Source: Clostridium sp. 12(A)
GTDB taxonomy: Bacteria; Bacillota; Clostridia; Lachnospirales; Lachnospiraceae
Length of the DNA stretch: 64,000 nucleotides
Direction: 5' to 3'
Assembly: GCA_000526575.1 (NCBI GenBank)
Contig: JAGI01000002.1
Coordinates: forward strand, 3,386,501-3,450,500
The notes under the pieces are model-generated. The model did no database searches and was not told the DNA's origin. It saw only the letters and a list, made by a program, of their open reading frames with translations. Position 1 is the stretch's first letter, and every line of letters begins with the position of its first letter. Shown here piece by piece: positions 63,672 through 64,000 of this stretch. The translations under genes were made by a program, and so were the position numbers.

Positions 63672-64000
63672 ATGGAGAAGAAGAAAACAGTTAATATCAA
63701 TATGAAAGAATATGGAATGATACTGGCTCTCATTGCAGTATTTCTCATCTTTTCAGTGATGACAGGTGGAAAAAATATGTCACCTGCCAACATCAATAAC
63801 TTAATCATGCAAAACAGCTATATTGTGATTCTTGCAGTGGGAATGCTTCTGTGCGTTTTAACAGGAAACATTGACCTTGGAGTCGGTTCCATCGTTGCTC
63901 TATGCGGTGCTTCGGTAGGAATCATGATCGTGGATTACAAGACCAGCATGTGGGTGGCTATCCTGGCTGCCATTGTCATAGGAGCCCTCTCTGGTATGTT
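63672..64000 (+). CDS. sugar ABC transporter permease (GguB/XylH-like, partial)
   Basis: A frame opens at an ATG at 63672, 2 bp after the ATPase stop, and runs off the right edge after 109 codons. The visible part has a basic start (EKKKTVNINMKEYG), three membrane helices and the CUT2 permease motif VLTGNIDLGVGSIVALCGA. It is the third gene of the ChvE-type importer. Confidence 0.9.
   Translation, partial: MEKKKTVNINMKEYGMILALIAVFLIFSVMTGGKNMSPANINNLIMQNSYIVILAVGMLLCVLTGNIDLGVGSIVALCGASVGIMIVDYKTSMWVAILAAIVIGALSGM

Overview
The window looks like chromosome of a strictly fermentative, low-GC Gram-positive anaerobe of the Lachnospiraceae (Clostridium cluster XIVa, Lacrimispora/Clostridium saccharolyticum-like). 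The evidence is strong AGGAGG ribosome sites, sigma-A type promoters, lipobox lipoproteins, the gdpP-rplI-dnaB order, pyruvate formate-lyase with its activase and a clostridial ferredoxin, a BglF-type PTS, MecA, and a holin-like type I toxin. This assignment is inference from gene content; no rRNA or tRNA gene is present to confirm it.

Layout. 1-3.7 kb: the 5' part of a large beta-propeller (SBBP) repeat protein that runs off the left edge, then a TDT-family transporter and a C_GCAxxG_C_C protein. 3.9-8.4 kb: a receiver-only response regulator and the core block gdpP-rplI-dnaB. 8.4-11.2 kb: a hydrolase, a MerR-type regulator and a glutamine-amidotransferase-like hydrolase. 11.2-15.4 kb: a pyruvate formate-lyase operon in which the enzyme is split. 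A 686-residue catalytic subunit carries the Cys-Cys pair, a separate 81-residue polypeptide carries the glycyl-radical loop, and a 75-residue paralogue lies between them; pflA and a ferredoxin follow. 15.4-24.2 kb: an alpha-galactoside locus with two AraC regulators, GH4 and GH36 alpha-galactosidases and a sugar ABC importer without its own ATPase. 24.2-28.5 kb: HxlR regulator with a divergent oxidoreductase, a MATE exporter and a hydrolase. 28.6-38.9 kb: a carbohydrate operon with an apiosidase-like glycosidase, PTS IIBCA, LacI, FGGY kinase, split transketolase, a fucose/arabinose-isomerase-like protein and a divergent second LacI. It fits uptake and breakdown of a plant glycoside, possibly an apioside.

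39-43 kb: mecA, a type I toxin with a convergent antisense RNA, and a Ser/Thr kinase fused to a ParA/CpaE-like domain followed by a second ParA-like protein; both have degenerate P-loops. 43-47 kb: cell-envelope enzymes (GH18, metallophosphoesterase lipoprotein, amidase). 47-51 kb: a coiled-coil protein whose upstream region carries a 21-bp-spaced LytTR-type direct repeat, a LytTR/GHKL two-component pair and asnA. 51-60 kb: a long co-directional housekeeping run (threonylcarbamoyl-AMP synthase, dCMP deaminase, radical SAM/B12 protein, nth, DnaQ-type exonuclease, VanW protein, Lrp regulator with aminotransferase, trmL). 60.7-64 kb: a ChvE/GguAB-like sugar ABC transporter cut by the right edge.

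The points most worth following are the split pyruvate formate-lyase, a dispersed hairpin repeat with compensatory base changes in three intergenic copies, the possible apioside PTS operon, the kinase/ParA pair, the LytTR site and the sensor kinase that appears to start at a non-ATG codon.
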